Part shown: positions 21,017-29,755 of the stretch, piece by piece
Position numbering within the stretch: position 1 is the stretch's first letter
Layout: each line of letters begins with the position of its first letter
Origin: Monomorium pharaonis
Lineage: Eukaryota; Arthropoda; Insecta; Hymenoptera; Formicidae
Assembly: GCF_013373865.1 (NCBI RefSeq)
Contig: NC_050476.1
Coordinates: 9,006,501-9,070,500, forward strand
Length of the DNA: 64,000 nucleotides
Reading direction: 5' to 3'
Program-made: the position numbers and the translations under genes
Notes under the pieces: model-generated
Databases searched by the model: none
Told to the model about the DNA's origin: nothing
Seen by the model: only the letters and a program-made list of their open reading frames with translations

Positions 21017-21724
21017 CTAATCGTTCCGTGGTATCGCAAACTCGTTAAATCCTCTTCTATATCGTCCGTTAGCAAGCTCACTATCCTTGTCTATCACTAG
21101 AAATCCATAATCACGCTGCCAACAATCGCGACACAATGTACAAAAATCATCATACGTCATATAGGTATTCACATGATCGTTGTATACATGCTTCAGGTTG
21201 GTATTATCCTGCTTGAACAGGATTAATAGGTTCGCGTTGTCACGTATAAGATGTTTAGGTATTCTAGCATACGTCTGACAGAGATAAAAACTATCGACGT
21301 TTGAGTGTCTACCCATTGAAAAGTATTCTCTTATCGTATCTTGCTTATCGCACGCCACGTCATCAAAGATGAAGATTGAGTTTGAACGCGCCTCGCTCGG
21401 AGGAATAACGTCACTGTTATTAGAGAATGTAAAGTAGCCGATTTCATCGATCGGTGTTAACAAATTCTCCAAATATCGATATTTCGGCTGCTGCAACGAT
21501 TTCGAGTACACGTACACGTTCTCGAAACGTACGCCGTGCGGACTTTCCAACAAGCTTATGATGACATTGGTTTTACCACAATTCGAGGGTCCGCAAATAA
21601 TTGCACGTATAGTACTCGGCAGCATTTCACCATGCTCACGCTTCTCACCACCGTCACCCATCAGTGACAATTTGTCGTCGTAATTTGTAACGCGTATCGC
21701 CAACGGTTGTCGTACGAACCTCAT
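21017..21724 (-). CDS. A32/FtsK-type genome-packaging ATPase (Polinton B)
   Basis: 235 residues, complete, from ATG 21724. Walker A GPSNCGKT lies near residue 44, Walker B SIFIFDDVACDKQ near residue 110, and the conserved YLCQTYARIPKHLIRDNANLL follows near residue 140. A C-terminal Cys/Trp segment (CTLCRDCWQRDYGFLVIDKD) precedes the tail GRYRRGF. Packaging ATPases of Polintons and adenovirus/poxvirus-type viruses drive DNA into preformed capsids. The downstream coiled-coil ATG is 36 nt from the stop, consistent with a shared transcript. This is the only undamaged ATPase of the three. Confidence 0.93.
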   Translation of the reverse strand: MRFVRQPLAIRVTNYDDKLSLMGDGGEKREHGEMLPSTIRAIICGPSNCGKTNVIISLLESPHGVRFENVYVYSKSLQQPKYRYLENLLTPIDEIGYFTFSNNSDVIPPSEARSNSIFIFDDVACDKQDTIREYFSMGRHSNVDSFYLCQTYARIPKHLIRDNANLLILFKQDNTNLKHVYNDHVNTYMTYDDFCTLCRDCWQRDYGFLVIDKDSELANGRYRRGFNEFAIPRND

Positions 21725-21756
21725 TTTCTACTAAGTAAAAAGGTAGGATCGAACGT

Positions 21757-21792
21757 CTATTTATATGCACGCAAAACCACGAATCGTTCAGT
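21757..21792. promoter_or_regulatory. Bidirectional core promoter, ATPase / capsid module (Polinton B)
   Basis: On the minus strand, TATAAATAG (21757-21765) lies about 33 nt before the ATPase ATG. On the plus strand, TATTTATAT (21758-21766) and TCAGT (21788-21792) are 32 nt apart, as in A and C. One AT block therefore serves both directions. Confidence 0.68.
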
Positions 21793-21795
21793 AGC

Positions 21796-21901
21796 AAAGA
21801 TATTCGCGCTGTTATCACATCTCTCTGATATTCCTGTTTTTAACGGTCCCACACCGTTGATAAAGAATTGTAACGAATGCCATCGGGTTGTGGTTTGTTA
21901 A
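21796..21901 (+). pseudogene. Remnant of the small capsid-operon protein (Polinton B)
   Basis: Only the first codons (LLSHLSDI, cf. LILSHPSNI in A) and the last (GPTPLIKNCNECH) remain. Roughly 65 codons between them are deleted, and the start codon is replaced by AAG/ATA. The remnant still overlaps the ATG of the PLA2-like gene, as in the other copies. Confidence 0.75.
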
Positions 21902-22608
21902 ATCGCTTGATAAACGCGCTTCCTTTTGAGCTACATATCCCTGGATATCAGTTTTGCGGTTCGGGAACACACTTGAAAAAACGATTAGCCAGAGGCGATC
22001 AGGGTGTAAATCCATTGGACGCAGCGTGCCGCGAACACGATATTGCTTATTCTCATAACAACAATCTCGCTAAACGACACGCGGCGGATAAGGTACTCGC
22101 CACGAAAGCGTTAAGACGTGTAATCGCAAAAGATTCAGCTCTAAAAGAGAAAGCTGCTGCTGCTGCCGTTTGGGCAGCTATGAAAGCTAAGACAAAGATT
22201 GGTATGGGCATGAAGAAGACGACAATGAAGAAAAAGACAACGAAAAAGAAACGAGTACTTCCAACAGCAAAACGAGGCGGCATGTTACCGATTCTACCGT
22301 TATTGGGCGCACTAGGATCCATGATCGGTGGAGCGGCTAGCGTGGCAAAAGCAGTGAATGATAATAAAGTCGCGCGAAGTCAGCTCGAAGAGTTACAACG
22401 TCACAATCACACGAGGGAAGGTTGCGGGGTGTATCTTGGTCCATACACAGGTGGAAAGGGACTGTACCTCGCTCCATACAAATACGGAAAAAGTGTAACA
22501 GCGAAAGGAAAAAAAAAACGTCGAAAAAACGTTAAAAATATCTGCGGGTGCAATGACAAATGTGCAACTGCAGCAACTGGCTATTCGTATGCGTATTCCA
22601 TACTTTAG
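21877..22608 (+). CDS. PLA2-like / hydrophobic minor capsid protein (Polinton B)
   Basis: An open frame of 243 codons. Residues 10-70 form a phospholipase A2-like domain (YQFCGSGTHL, then DAACREHDIAY with the His-Asp dyad). Then come helical Ala/Lys-rich sequence, a Lys/Thr linker, the hydrophobic GALGSMIGGAASVAKAV segment and two LGPY/LAPYKYGK repeats. The element's ancestral stop would be at 22533-22535 (cf. TSKKR end in C), but an indel before the A10 tract (22509-22518) shifts this copy into a third frame that runs to 22608 over the protease start. The last 30 residues are therefore probably aberrant. Confidence 0.82.
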   Translation: MPSGCGLLNRLINALPFELHIPGYQFCGSGTHLKKRLARGDQGVNPLDAACREHDIAYSHNNNLAKRHAADKVLATKALRRVIAKDSALKEKAAAAAVWAAMKAKTKIGMGMKKTTMKKKTTKKKRVLPTAKRGGMLPILPLLGALGSMIGGAASVAKAVNDNKVARSQLEELQRHNHTREGCGVYLGPYTGGKGLYLAPYKYGKSVTAKGKKKRRKNVKNICGCNDKCATAATGYSYAYSIL

Positions 22609-22933
22609 AGATGTTTTCATGCGTAACGCATTACCGATAAGCGGTCCACGACGAAATGAGAGCGGTATCGTAAACCTGGATGATGTGACGGGTCCCGGTA
22701 CTCATTGGGTAGCGTACGCAAAGAGAGACAATCACGTGATATATTTCGATAGTTTTGGTAATCTTCGGCCACCTAAAGAACTTGTACGATATTTTGGAGA
22801 CGGTGTGACAAAGATAGAGTACAATCGAACGTCCTATCAAACCTACAATCAGAGCATTTGTGGGCAATTGTGTTTACAGTTTCTCCGAACGGTCGATGCG
22901 TATGAATTTAAAGCTCGACAGCATGCGAATTAA
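22553..22933 (+). CDS. Adenain-like maturation cysteine protease (Polinton B)
   Basis: 126 residues, complete. Catalytic His is in GTHWVAYAK (about residue 50), Asp in IYFDSFGNLRP (about 66), and Cys in the QSICGQLCLQFL block (about 108-112), the order His-Asp-Cys of the adenovirus/Ulp1-like protease clan. It would cleave capsid precursors. ATG 22553 is present here, but the same codon is ACG in A and C, and the frame is open upstream with conserved residues (TLK..GA), so the natural start is uncertain. This is the only copy with the full triad in a clean frame. Its 3' end overlaps the penton promoter. Confidence 0.93.
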   Translation: MTNVQLQQLAIRMRIPYFRDVFMRNALPISGPRRNESGIVNLDDVTGPGTHWVAYAKRDNHVIYFDSFGNLRPPKELVRYFGDGVTKIEYNRTSYQTYNQSICGQLCLQFLRTVDAYEFKARQHAN

Positions 22934-22939
22934 CTCAGT
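22908..22939 (+). promoter_or_regulatory. Core promoter of penton gene (Polinton B)
   Basis: TTTAAAG inside the protease C-terminus is followed about 30 nt later by TCAGTATTCGTT (initiator TCAGT at 22935-22939), 24 nt before the penton ATG. Copy C shows TTTAAAG, about 31 nt, and the same TCAGTATTCGTT before its penton ATG. Confidence 0.55.
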
Positions 22940-22962
22940 ATTCGTTGGACGGTTTTTCAATC

Positions 22963-23765
22963 ATGTCGTTGATACTTACGCTAACTGGGAAAGATAGCGT
23001 CCTCACTACAACGTACTTTCCAATTATAGATTTGAGCGATGACAATTACGAGCTCGGTCTAATGAACTTTGAGACTTACAATACGATTCCGAATGTAAAT
23101 GCTTCGAATAATAAGTTTTACTTTGATGAAGAAGATGTGGAAATTACGATTCCCGAGGGATCGTACGAACTGCAAGCCATAAACAAGTTTTTGAAACACA
23201 AAATGCTGAAACGTCTGGAATATGCAACTAATGATAATGAAAAACAAGACGATGGTAGCTTTACACACATATCGCATGATGACATCCCACTTGAAGACAA
23301 CGATGTCGATAAAGATAGCGGTGAGAAGGATTTCCCGATAGTACTTCGCGCGAATAAGAATACGATGAAGAGCGAGATAATATGCGCCTATAAAATAAAT
23401 TTTAGCCCAACAATATTGGATCGTTGCTAGGATTTTCTTCAGATCGTATATTAAAGCCGCGAAAATGGTACAAATCAGACTTATCAATTAACATTATCAA
23501 CGTAAACATTATCCGCATAGAATGTAACGTGACCTCGAGCGCATACAGTAATGACAAGCGTGTGCATACAATATACGAATTTTCTCCGAACGTGGCACCA
23601 GGATATAAGATCTCGGAAACACCGAGGCAGATCATTTATCTGCCGATCACCGCACGGAGCATTTCGGATTTGATGATACGTGTCGTCGATCAGCACGGAC
23701 GATTGCTTAATTTTCGAGGAGAAGAAATCACCGTCAGATTGCACGTACGACGACTACGACGATAA
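22963..23765 (+). pseudogene. Minor capsid (penton-like) protein, one frameshift (Polinton B)
   Basis: Position and size (about 267 codons) fit the single-jelly-roll penton of Polintons. It begins MSLILTLTGKDSV, followed by IDLSDDNYELGLMNFETYN and an EITIPEGSYEL block, typical beta-rich spacing. A 1-nt deletion near 23410 (CAACAAT where C has CAAACAAT) produces a TAG at 23428; the rest continues in another frame to TAA at 23763-23765 (FSPNVAPGYKISE..IRLHV-like strands). ATG 22963 is chosen over an upstream TTG because C starts at the equivalent ATG. Confidence 0.82.
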
Positions 23766-23788
23766 CGCTTGTGTAGACGCAGCGTGAG

Positions 23789-23953
23789 ATGCTCGTATTG
23801 AACGGGCACGTAAAAGATAACACATCGTTTACAAAACCGACATTTAGTAGTAAATTTCAATCATCAAGAAAAGAAGTTTGCACTGAGAAAAAGAAACTTA
23901 CCGCGTCAAACGTTGCATTTCTTCAATCTTTGGGATTCGCAGTACGACAATGA
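23789..23953 (+). CDS. 54-residue basic protein, ATGA-coupled to major capsid gene (Polinton B)
   Basis: A short complete frame missed by length filters. It starts MLVLNG and ends in the conserved KKLTASNVAFLQSLGFAVRQ block. The copy in C (43727-43930) has the same start and end with a longer middle, so it is a real gene. Its stop overlaps the major capsid ATG (ATGA at 23950-23953), exactly as in C, which suggests termination-reinitiation on one mRNA. Basic and small, placed between penton and major capsid genes; perhaps a minor virion or cement-like peptide. Function unknown. Confidence 0.78.
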   Translation: MLVLNGHVKDNTSFTKPTFSSKFQSSRKEVCTEKKKLTASNVAFLQSLGFAVRQ

Positions 23954-24823
23954 CGGACATTTTAAACATCGAGAATGAACCGATCTTCGATGATCGCATC
24001 ATCAAGATCGAGACTCACACGTACAATCCGTTTGCCAATACAACGTTTGATCACAGTGATGAGATAAGAATACCTATACAACATCAGGATTTATACACGT
24101 TACCGTCTGAAAGTTTTCTATACATCGAGGGAAAAGTTACGATAAAAAAAACAGTTACGGGATCTAATGTGACTTTGGGGAATAATTGCATCGCGTTTAT
24201 GTTTGATGAGATTCGATATGAACTTGACGGTGTAGAGATTGATCGTAACAGAAACGTTGGAATAACCAGCACGCTCAAGAATTATATAACCATGTCAACT
24301 AACAGAACCAAAATTGCGAATAACGCTGGTTGGGATCCGTGGTATCATGTGAATGGATACTTTAATTTTTGTGTGCCACTTAACATGTTACTGGGATTTT
24401 GCGAAGATTACAAACGCGTGGTGATTAACGCTCGTCACGAGTTGATCTTAATACGCGCGCGCAACGATAATAATTGTCTAGTCGGTGATCCCGCGCAGGA
24501 ACCAGAAATTGAATTATTCAAAGTACAATGGCGAATGCCGCATGTGCTGTTGAATGAGAGAAATAAACTGTCGATGCTGCGTGCTCTGGAAAGCGGGAGA
24601 TACCTGAGCATGGCTTTTCGCTCATGGGATCTGTAAAGGTCCGTTTGTGATTATCGATTGCTCTCGACAAAACGAATCGATTAAGAGTGCAACTGTAGAT
24701 GTGCGTATAGAATTTGACTGTAAAGAGAACGTACCCGCGAGCACCACCGCGTACTGTCTCATCATACACGATCGCATAGTTCAGTACAATCCGTTGACCA
24801 ACGTTGTGCGCAAAATTACCTAA
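23950..24823 (+). pseudogene. Major capsid protein, large internal deletion (Polinton B)
   Basis: The first 228 codons (to 24633) match the N-terminal part of a Polinton double-jelly-roll capsid protein: HSDEIRIPIQHQDLYTLPSE, FMFDEIRYELDGVEIDRNRN, GYFNFCVPLNMLLGF. After SMAFRSWDL the frame hits TAA; one nt further, in another frame, comes a clean C-terminal piece (FVIIDCSRQNES to QYNPLTNVVRKIT) ending at TAA 24821-24823. The segment between, seen in part in copy C and longer still in full-length family members, is deleted. The start is fixed by the ATGA overlap. Confidence 0.85.
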
Positions 24824-24930
24824 GATGACGACGACGACACCACCACACTTTTCTCCAGAAAAATACATTTGAGACGATATAAGAATGTATAGCGCATTGA
24901 TGTGGATCAGTCTTCTCAACGATAACAGTC

Positions 24931-25377
24931 ATGTCTGTACCAATGTTTGTGGATCTGCAAGGCTTCATCGCCAGGGGAAGCTTTGTCGTGAAGGAATTTG
25001 CCTCTCTCAAAAATGGCGTCGAACTCTCACATTACATTTTTCAACATCCCATGCCGTGGCATCAACTTAGCAACGCTGACAAGCGCTTGGCATCGTGGTT
25101 GCTTACGCATCATCATGGAATATCATGGGAGGGTGGAATGATTCCGTACAGAATGGCTAAAAACTTAATTACAGCAGCGCTGATGAGGAATGAAACAACA
25201 CCCGTCATATACGTTAAGGGATGTGAGAAACGATAATGGTTGTTGGACTTGCTTCTAGACGAGGACGCCAATGTCGAAAATATCGAGGTGCATTACGAAG
25301 ATATAAAACCTCTAAATAAAATGGATGTTACGCATACTTTACGTTGTCGGAATCATGTGAACAATTGCGCTTTATAG
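24931..25377 (+). pseudogene. Exonuclease/RNase H-like accessory protein, one nonsense codon (Polinton B)
   Basis: About 148 codons in one frame with a single TAA at 25234-25236 directly after YVKGCEKR. The frame then runs on (WLLDLLLDED..HYEDIKPL..CRNHVNNCAL) to TAG at 25375-25377. MFVDLQGFI near the start and a His/Trp-rich middle (PMPWHQLSN, HHHGISWEGG) are followed by strand-like PVIYVKG. The layout (early Asp, later Glu, late Cys/His) recalls a degenerate RNase H-fold exonuclease or the Maelstrom-type variant of it. That is inference from pattern only. It is the last rightward gene after the capsid genes and has no copy in A or C. Confidence 0.6.
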
Positions 25378-25601
25378 AATGTATTTAAACTGTATAATTG
25401 GTGGTCTAATAATAAAAAATAAAAAAAAATATATATATACAATCTTTTACTTTATTTTTCTCATCATATTTTCCTTTCTTTTTTCTCCGTTTAATAAAAA
25501 CTACATTTAACAAATTAAATTAATTTTATATATTAGGATAATTGGTAGGAGATAGGAATAATTCTTAAATAATTTTTAACATTTATACAAAAACATATTT
25601 A
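25378..25601. terminator. AT-rich convergent spacer
   Basis: Spacer between the exonuclease-like gene (+) and the two-exon gene (-). AATAATAAAAAATAAA near 25409 supplies plus-strand poly(A) signals, and TTTATT motifs supply minus-strand ones. No gene is seen. Confidence 0.45.
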
Positions 25602-26317
25602 TTAATTATGTAAAGCATCATATACAATATTATCGGATGCATAAGTCACTAGTTCGCGTTCTATGATACAAGTTTTATCGTAATTTTCATTCAGCATTTT
25701 TATAGCATCATACTTATTAGTAACATAATTTTGACGCAAAATAGTAATAAACTTCTTATATTTATTGCTTACACTATAAGTATTTTGATATAATTGATTA
25801 TATACAGATTCAGCGCAGTGTTCGAGATTAATTAAAAGTTGTACAGTTGATGGTTTCATATATATACAAGTATTACACAGTGTTAATTTTATGATACCTT
25901 TATCGTGTACGTTTACAATTTCTATTACTAAATCACAAATATAAAGTCTCGAAGATGGTGTAGTTGCTCGTACAAGTTCTTCAATATCCACACGTCTCTC
26001 GATAAATTTTTGCCATGTTATATATGGCAAAATTAGCTGATTTCCCTTATTGTCGCCAAGAATCATCTCCACAAAAGGCTCAGACCCCACGCTGATCCCC
26101 ATTTCCAAGTACTTGTACCCTGTAGTGGTCAAAGCAAACCTCCTCCCTAGGATACGTGGAGTATGGCGCGGCTGTGATTTTCTGTAGAAAAGAATAAAGC
26201 GAGTTATAGAAAAAAATTTTTTTTAAATATAGAAAACAAATATTATGAATTTAAAATTATAAATACTTACGGTTTATCATGAGCTTTGTTTTCCTGGATT
26301 GGAATGTAGTAGTTCAT
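25602..26317 (-). CDS. Two-exon accessory protein, possibly PC4-like (Polinton B)
   Basis: Exon 1 (26317-26271, 47 nt, starting MNYYIPIQENKAH) is joined by a GT-AG intron (26270-26182, GTAAGT..CTACAG) to exon 2 (26181-25602). The joined length is 627 nt, 208 codons plus stop, fully open, so the splice model is well supported. The central GYKYLEMGISVGS..VEMILGDNKGNQLIL..TWQKF pattern of short strands followed by a Trp/Phe helix resembles PC4-type single-strand DNA-binding folds; this is a weak inference. The C-terminal half is helical with a cluster of Tyr/Lys. A TATAAG box and TCAGT lie upstream on the minus strand near 26461 and 26443. No copy survives in A or C. Confidence 0.72.
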
Positions 26318-26619
26318 CTTGTACGTTTTTTTTTTTTTAAATCTTCCACCGATCGACTCAAGCAGCCAACGTTATCCTTTGTTGTCCGTCCGGTAATAAG
26401 CGACTGTAGTGATGATGATTAAACTTTTGTAATGGTTGACTGAGATTGAAGCTCTTCTTCTTATACGGTGCGCCCCTCCAATAATAGTGGTAGTGGTGGT
26501 GGAAATGGTGACTATTGTTAAGAAATGTATGTTTTTTTAACTTTATTTTATTTTTAATTTTTTTCTTAGTTTTTTCTTAGTCTTTTTTTATTTTTTTTTT
26601 ATTTATTTAATTTTTTTTT
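26318..26619. other. Spacer with promoter of the two-exon gene
   Basis: Contains minus-strand TCAGT (26439-26443) about 25 nt downstream of TATAA (26461-26465), then a T-rich run (26520-26620) where the acidic zinc gene would be polyadenylated. No gene is seen. Confidence 0.4.
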
Positions 26620-27298
26620 TTAATGTGTGCAGACCGGACACATATTGCATGGAATTAATATGTATACTGGTTTACGACAATTAGAGCAATATTTGCCGCT
26701 AATTGCCGTAAACCTGTCCGTAAGGTGTTGACGGACGGCGAACATTTTGTCTGCGTCCATATACACCACTCTAATCATGCATTCAGCACAAGCCGTGTAT
26801 GTGCCTGTGCCGTATGTCTGCTCGGTTTTATAATATGAAAAAATAGCACAATGTTTCGTTTCTTCGTTTAACGCTCGTAGTTGTGCAATTAAAACGCGTT
26901 TCTTTTTCACGCGTTTCCAGGAACTCATTACTACAGTCGCTGTTGTAATTGCTGTCTTCAGACAGCACGCTCTCGTTATCCTCTTGTTCCTCCTCAAGGT
27001 GGAAATCCGGCACATTTTCATTAAAATCATCGATGATGTTAAAAAAATTCTCGTCGTTCATTTGATGTTGTACGATGTCAGCAACGTCGATTTGTTCATC
27101 CATATTTACATCCATATTTATATTTTCTTCATTATTTACATTATTTACACAATGTACATTATGTACATCTTCAATTTCGACTTCATCATCATCGTCCGCG
27201 ATGTCGATGATTTCGATGTAATCATCATCAGCGATGTTGATAACTTCGATGTAATCATCATCAGCGATGTTGATAACTTCGATTTCCATATCACTCAT
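26620..27298 (-). pseudogene. Acidic protein with C-terminal zinc-binding domain, frameshifted (Polinton B)
   Basis: Homologue of 2653-3327. From ATG 27298 it begins with three IEVINIADDDY-type acidic repeats and continues acidic to SVLSEDSNYNSDCSNE. A frameshift near 26915 separates this from the C-terminal zinc domain (CAECMIRV, KYCSNCRKPV, CNMCPVCTH). The gene reads inward from the right TIR, which supplies its promoter. In Polinton A the same gene is at the left end ahead of PolB, so its position and orientation changed between the two lineages. Confidence 0.78.
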
Positions 27299-27324
27299 TT
27301 TTTGGAAAAACTATATCTTTTACT

Positions 27325-27696
27325 AATCATACTTGAAAACTAGCTGCACACAGACTTCGGATAAACTTGCTCAGAAATAGATTTGAAAACGTCTAAGGGA
27401 TGCTCTAAGAGTCTCACCTATATATACTTATGCTATTTGTAAGTCGCATGATCTTTGAAAAGAATTTCGAAAAAGAGAAAGCTAAGATTTATTATGTTAC
27501 TATAGGTTCAATTGTATCAAAGAAATTTTTCAGATATAATATTAAACGCAGACTACAGTATCCGCATGTTATTTTATTTTATTTATTTATTTATTTAAAA
27601 ATTTAAATTTTTTATGTTTATAAAATCTAGCAGCCTGATATCGGCGCTCGCTAGCAGCCAAGATAAGGGCGCTGCTTATACGATTAGTGTAGTGGG
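27325..27696 (-). repeat. Polinton B right terminal inverted repeat
   Basis: Reverse complement of the left TIR (14051-14415), ending ..ACGATTAGTGTAGTGGG. It contains the TATA-like run and leader of the acidic zinc gene, so the two TIRs drive the outermost genes inward from both ends. Confidence 0.88.
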
Positions 27697-27744
27697 TAGT
27701 GAGGCCCAATTGCGCGCATAAACGGTCGGACACAGTCCCATAGC

Positions 27745-29165
27745 CAGTGGTGCAAGTTTTGGGCCGCGAGCACCTCGGGTGCTCCGCCGAACACCGCCGA
27801 ACACCGCCGAGCACCCGAGTCGGTCGGGTTTGTACCTCGAGTCTCGGGCCGGCTCGGTCGCTCTCGCTACGCCTGCCGCTACTCGGTTATTAAAAAGAGA
27901 GAGGCGTCCGTCTCTCTTCCTCCAAGGCTGCCACGAAAGCGTGCGTTCAGCGGCCAGCGATTGAGGATTGACGAAAGGCGCCTATGCTTCCCCCGTCCCC
28001 TTGCATGTCCTCTCATCTCGAGCATCGCGATCAACAAGCAGATCAATTGATATCAATCATTGATAGCATTGATCATATTATTCATTATTATTAATTATTA
28101 AATTTTTTTCCATTAATGTAATTTATTGTTTTATTTAAATTATAATAAATTAATTATAATAAAACCAATTATAAATGTACCTTAAGTAATAATAAAAATT
28201 TTTAATAAATTATTAAATTCAACTAAAAATAGAAAAAGCTGACGAGTTATCAAAAGATATTTATATCCAATTTCTTAATTCTATAATAGTTAATAGACAT
28301 TTCGTTATTCGATCATTTTTAATGTATAGTTTCCCCAGATGTACTATAAATATTAAATAAATACGCCAACATGTCAAATGAAAAATAAGTCAAAATCTTA
28401 ATTACATTGCAACTTTTTTAAATATTAATACTCAGTAATTATAAATACATACATAAATTCGTGAAATATGTAAAATTAACGTAACGTGATCGTGTCATTC
28501 TTAAAATTAATTACAAAGTAAATTAAATAAGAGAAATATAGATAGTAGTCCGCAATTTAACAAAATAAGAAAATAATAAAAATACATATACATATAATAA
28601 CAAGACTCGTGACAAACTCATCTCCGACAAAGTATTTAGTCACTGTTAAAACTCAACTAACTCATATCCAACCTACATTTCAGGAATAAATGTGAGACAG
28701 AAAACTCTTGAATTTATCACGTATTCTATTATTATGTATGTATATATTTTTATTACTTTGTTAAATTGCGAATTATTTTTATACTTCTCTTGTCTAATTT
28801 ATTTTGGAATTAATTTCAAGAACATGAACACGTTATATTAATTTTATACATTTCACAAATTTGTGTGTATTTATTATTAATTACTGTTGATATTAAAAGA
28901 AAATACTGTAGTTTAAATCATAATTTAACAACTAATGTTGCAATTATTCTCACCGATGAGATTTTAACTTATTTTTCTTTCGATGTTGGCGTATTTATGA
29001 CATTTATTTACTAATTACTAAGTGGCTTCCACGCTACCCATGAGGTGCCACTAATAGCGCGTTAGGTTTTTTTACGTGGACCTTCGCCAGTAGCCCTATT
29101 ATACCACATTTAATTTCTTGATATTCTTAACACATCTATTATTCATAGATGTGAGGTCTAGCGTT
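27745..29165 (+). repeat. hAT left terminal inverted repeat (1.42 kb)
   Basis: Nearly identical in reverse complement to 40699-42112. The outer 270 bp are GC-rich with CCGCCGAACACCGCCGAACA repeats; the inner 1.1 kb is AT-rich without coding potential. The inner boundary is inside the first 63-bp repeat unit. Confidence 0.9.
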
Positions 29166-29755
29166 TTAGACCAGTTTTTAATTAATTATTTAACACATCT
29201 ATTGTTCATAGATGTGAGGTCTAGCATTTTAGACCAGTTTTTAATTAATTATTTAACACATCTATTATTCATAGATGTGAGGTCTAGCATTTTAGACCAG
29301 TTTTTAATTAATTATTTAACACATCTATTATTCATAGATGTGAGGTCTAGCATTTTAGACCAGTTTTTAATTAATTATTTAACACATCTATTATTCATAG
29401 ATGTGAGGTCTAGCATTTTAGACCAGTTTTTAATTAATTATTTAACACATCTATTATTCATAGATGTGAGGTCTAGCATTTTAGACCAGTTTTTAATTAA
29501 TTATTTAACACATCTATTATTCATAGATGTGAGGTCTAGCATTTTAGACCAGTTTTTAATTAATTATTTAACACATCTATTATTCATAGATGTGAGGTCT
29601 AGCGTTTTAGACCAGTTTTTAATTAATTATTTAACACATCTATTATTCATAGATGTGAGGTCTAGCGTTTTAGACCAGTTTTTAATTAATTATTTAACAT
29701 ATCTATTATTTATAGATATGAGGTCTAGTGTTTTAGACCAAATTTTTAAACATCA
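29130..29755. repeat. 63-bp tandem array at inner TIR edge
   Basis: Ten units, the last one diverged. Each contains two small palindromes: CACATCTAT..ATAGATGTG and GGTCTA..TAGACC. The right TIR has just one unit (40699-40735), so the array expanded on one side. Because the period is a multiple of three, one frame stays open across the whole array; that frame is not taken as a gene. Confidence 0.9.

Larger units (their letters stand above)
14051..27696 (+). mobile_element. Polinton/Maverick B, near-complete element
   Basis: About 13.65 kb bounded by terminal inverted repeats (left 14051-14415, right 27325-27696). Gene order: PolB (+), integrase (-), coiled-coil (-), ATPase (-), small-protein remnant (+), PLA2-like (+), protease (+), penton (+), 54-residue protein (+), major capsid (+), exonuclease-like (+), two-exon protein (-), acidic zinc protein (-). 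This is the full set expected of a virus-like self-synthesising transposon. PolB, integrase, penton, major capsid and two accessory genes carry breaks, so it is not autonomous. The expected 6-bp target duplication could not be found: the flanks read TCTCTC and TAGTGA. Confidence 0.9.

Noticed and set aside
14045..27702. 6-bp target duplication of Polinton B
   Set aside because: Flanks TCTCTC and TAGTGA do not match at any tested end position; boundaries are set by TIR similarity only.
29130..29755. CRISPR-like array
   Set aside because: Units are contiguous without unique spacers, in a eukaryotic transposon.
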